From Pseudobacteriovorax sp. (lineage in GTDB: Bacteria > Bdellovibrionota_B > Oligoflexia > Oligoflexales > Oligoflexaceae), in NCBI GenBank assembly GCA_013215145.1, contig JABSRP010000017.1, forward strand, positions 1 through 64,000: 64,000 nt of DNA. The letters are read 5' to 3'. The notes below the pieces were generated by a model, which ran no database searches, was not told where the DNA came from, and worked only from the letters and a program-made list of their open reading frames with translations. Every line of letters starts with the position of its first letter. The stretch's first letter is position 1. This document shows, piece by piece, positions 63,153-64,000 of the stretch. A program made the translations under genes and the position numbers.

Positions 63153-63899
63153 ATGGGTTTACTCGGCAAATATCGAAGTTATCAAGACAACAGACTGACA
63201 AAAAAGATTGCAAAGGCTAGCCGCTTAGCAAATAACCCAAAAGCGATTAAAGACGATCGTTGGGCAGCCCTTCAATTTCTCTCGAAGGAAGCCAAAGGTG
63301 ACGTCCCAGCTATAGTGAAGGGCTTACTTCAGCGGTTTGAATACAGCTTAGAGCACGGTATCAATGATAGTCGCGAGAAGGATCTTGCCCTTGAGGGAGT
63401 GCTGCGTTTTGGTAAAGAGGCTCAAGACGTTATTGTTGATTGGCTAAAGTCTACTGATCGGATAGCGTGGCCCCTGAAAGCACTAAAGCAGATTAGTGAG
63501 GAATCGGTTTTTGTCGAGTCCTTGAAGTCCATATTGGTATTTGAAGATGTTAGCATGACAGCTTCCGCTGTAGATAAGAATTTCGATATACTGTGCTACC
63601 TTCGAGATTATCAGCTAGGTGACTTTGCTATGAAGCTTGATCGCTTCCTTAAAGATCCCGATGAGAGAGTTAGGTTTGCCGCTTGTGAGGTTATCCTTGA
63701 TCAAGACAATAAAGAGCTTAGTCCTCTCGTTGAAGACTTCCTTTTAGATGAAACCACCGAAAATAGGCGTTTGAGGCAGGCCGTAGCCGACTCTTTTTAT
63801 CGAAATAAATGGGAAATTTCAGATTTAGCAAAGTTTTCCGAATGGAATGCTAGCGATTTGGGATATCGGTTGGGTGAGGATCGCTTACTTGTTAAGTAA
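63153..63899 (+). CDS. HEAT-repeat-like helical protein of unknown function
   Basis: This 248-residue protein is helical throughout, with repeated ~35-residue helix pairs (for example DPDERVRFAACEVILD, TENRRLRQAVADSFYR) of the HEAT type, suggesting a solenoid for protein binding. No catalytic motif is visible. ATG 63153 with GGAG 9 nt upstream is chosen over a GTG 15 bases earlier without an SD. It lies 39 bases after the NifU-like gene; a joint role in Fe-S delivery is speculative. Confidence 0.65.
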   Translation: MGLLGKYRSYQDNRLTKKIAKASRLANNPKAIKDDRWAALQFLSKEAKGDVPAIVKGLLQRFEYSLEHGINDSREKDLALEGVLRFGKEAQDVIVDWLKSTDRIAWPLKALKQISEESVFVESLKSILVFEDVSMTASAVDKNFDILCYLRDYQLGDFAMKLDRFLKDPDERVRFAACEVILDQDNKELSPLVEDFLLDETTENRRLRQAVADSFYRNKWEISDLAKFSEWNASDLGYRLGEDRLLVK

Positions 63900-63904
63900 T
63901 AAGG

Positions 63905-64000
63905 TCACGTTGCAGAGAATATCCCGAATAAATTTCCACTTGGGTCCTGAACGACGTGAACCATTCCGTACCCGGGTAGTCTTGCAGGTCCTCTGACAAA
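63905..64000 (-). CDS. VOC (glyoxalase/dioxygenase)-family protein, C-terminal fragment
   Basis: The last 31 codons of a minus-strand gene run into the right edge of the window. They contain GYGMVHVVQDPSGNLFGIFSA, where the D-P-x-G-N-x-F/I-G-I/L ending is the hallmark of VOC-family proteins. The start and most of the gene lie outside, so no substrate can be named. Its stop is 5 bases from the stop of the HEAT-like gene. Confidence 0.7.
   Translation of the reverse strand, partial: FVRGPARLPGYGMVHVVQDPSGNLFGIFSAT

Noticed and set aside
1..64000. CRISPR arrays, insertion sequences, prophage or tRNA genes
   Set aside because: No regularly spaced repeats, transposase or integrase motifs, terminal inverted repeats or tRNA-like cloverleaf were seen in any intergenic gap.

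Overview
The window comes from a Gram-negative, flagellated bacterium with moderate-to-low G+C. It shows a complete-looking lipopolysaccharide gene inventory (heptosyltransferase-like GT9, Kdo transferase, dTDP-sugar and diamino-uronate sugar genes), meso-diaminopimelate synthesis (DapF), flagellar genes (FliK, FlgD) and many lipoproteins. The housekeeping set, the lipoprotein-rich hypotheticals and a DksA with a degenerate zinc finger would fit a Bdellovibrionota/Oligoflexia or related former 'Deltaproteobacteria' lineage. That placement is inference; there is no 16S rRNA in view, only the last ~30 bases of a 5S rRNA at the left edge. I see no transposase, phage gene, CRISPR array or tRNA.

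Layout. 1-140: end of an rRNA operon and two intrinsic terminators. 0.15-2.5 kb: a methyltransferase and an LhgO-type FAD oxidase (minus). 2.6-22.7 kb: a surface polysaccharide locus. It holds a plus-strand run (GT-C/DUF2142-like protein, glycosyltransferase, Wzx-like flippase, epimerase, aminotransferase, AsnB-type amidotransferase, GT2), a minus-strand wbpB-wbpD-wbpE set for a 2,3-diamino-uronic acid, a UDP-glucuronate-4-epimerase-like gene with a PglD-like acyltransferase (plus), and a minus-strand rfbB-rfbC-rfbD set with an FAD protein and a second GT-C protein. 22.7-31.5 kb: a long minus-strand run running from a membrane protein through a large PEGA lipoprotein, a pseudo-receiver/PilZ protein, a histidine kinase and response regulator, dapF, an acyltransferase and a YdcF-like protein. 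31.6-35.6 kb: waaF-like, waaA and rng (plus, coupled). 35.6-42.5 kb: a minus-strand run of fliK, flgD, a cysteine-rich repeat lipoprotein, a zinc-metalloprotease-like lipoprotein and two small exported proteins. 42.8-46.3 kb: rplU, rpmA, obg, nadD, rsfS, rlmH. 46.3-49.5 kb: pstSCAB (minus). 49.7-53.6 kb: comF, mutS, dksA-like. 53.7-60.3 kb (minus): glmU, glmS, uvrD/pcrA, an FtsB-like protein and a TPR lipoprotein. 60.4-64 kb: a subtilase-like lipoprotein, a NifU-like protein, a HEAT-like protein and the tail of a VOC-family gene.

How the parts fit. The 2.6-22.7 kb genes supply activated sugars, glycosyltransferases and a flippase for an O-antigen or capsule probably containing an (amidated) diacetamido-uronic acid and a dTDP-6-deoxyhexose; glmS/glmU supply the UDP-GlcNAc precursor, and waaF/waaA build the core. 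Important partners are absent from the window: rfbA, wbpA, an initiating phosphosugar transferase, phoU and the acetyltransferase half of GlmU. The best candidates for undescribed biology are the flagellar-adjacent lipoprotein/metalloprotease operon, the PEGA/pseudo-receiver/PilZ cluster, the short GlmU, and the subtilase with Glu at the catalytic Asp position. Many genes here begin with TTG or GTG; several starts below were reset from the longest reading frame to one supported by a Shine-Dalgarno (SD) sequence. No intergenic stretch exceeds about 270 bases.
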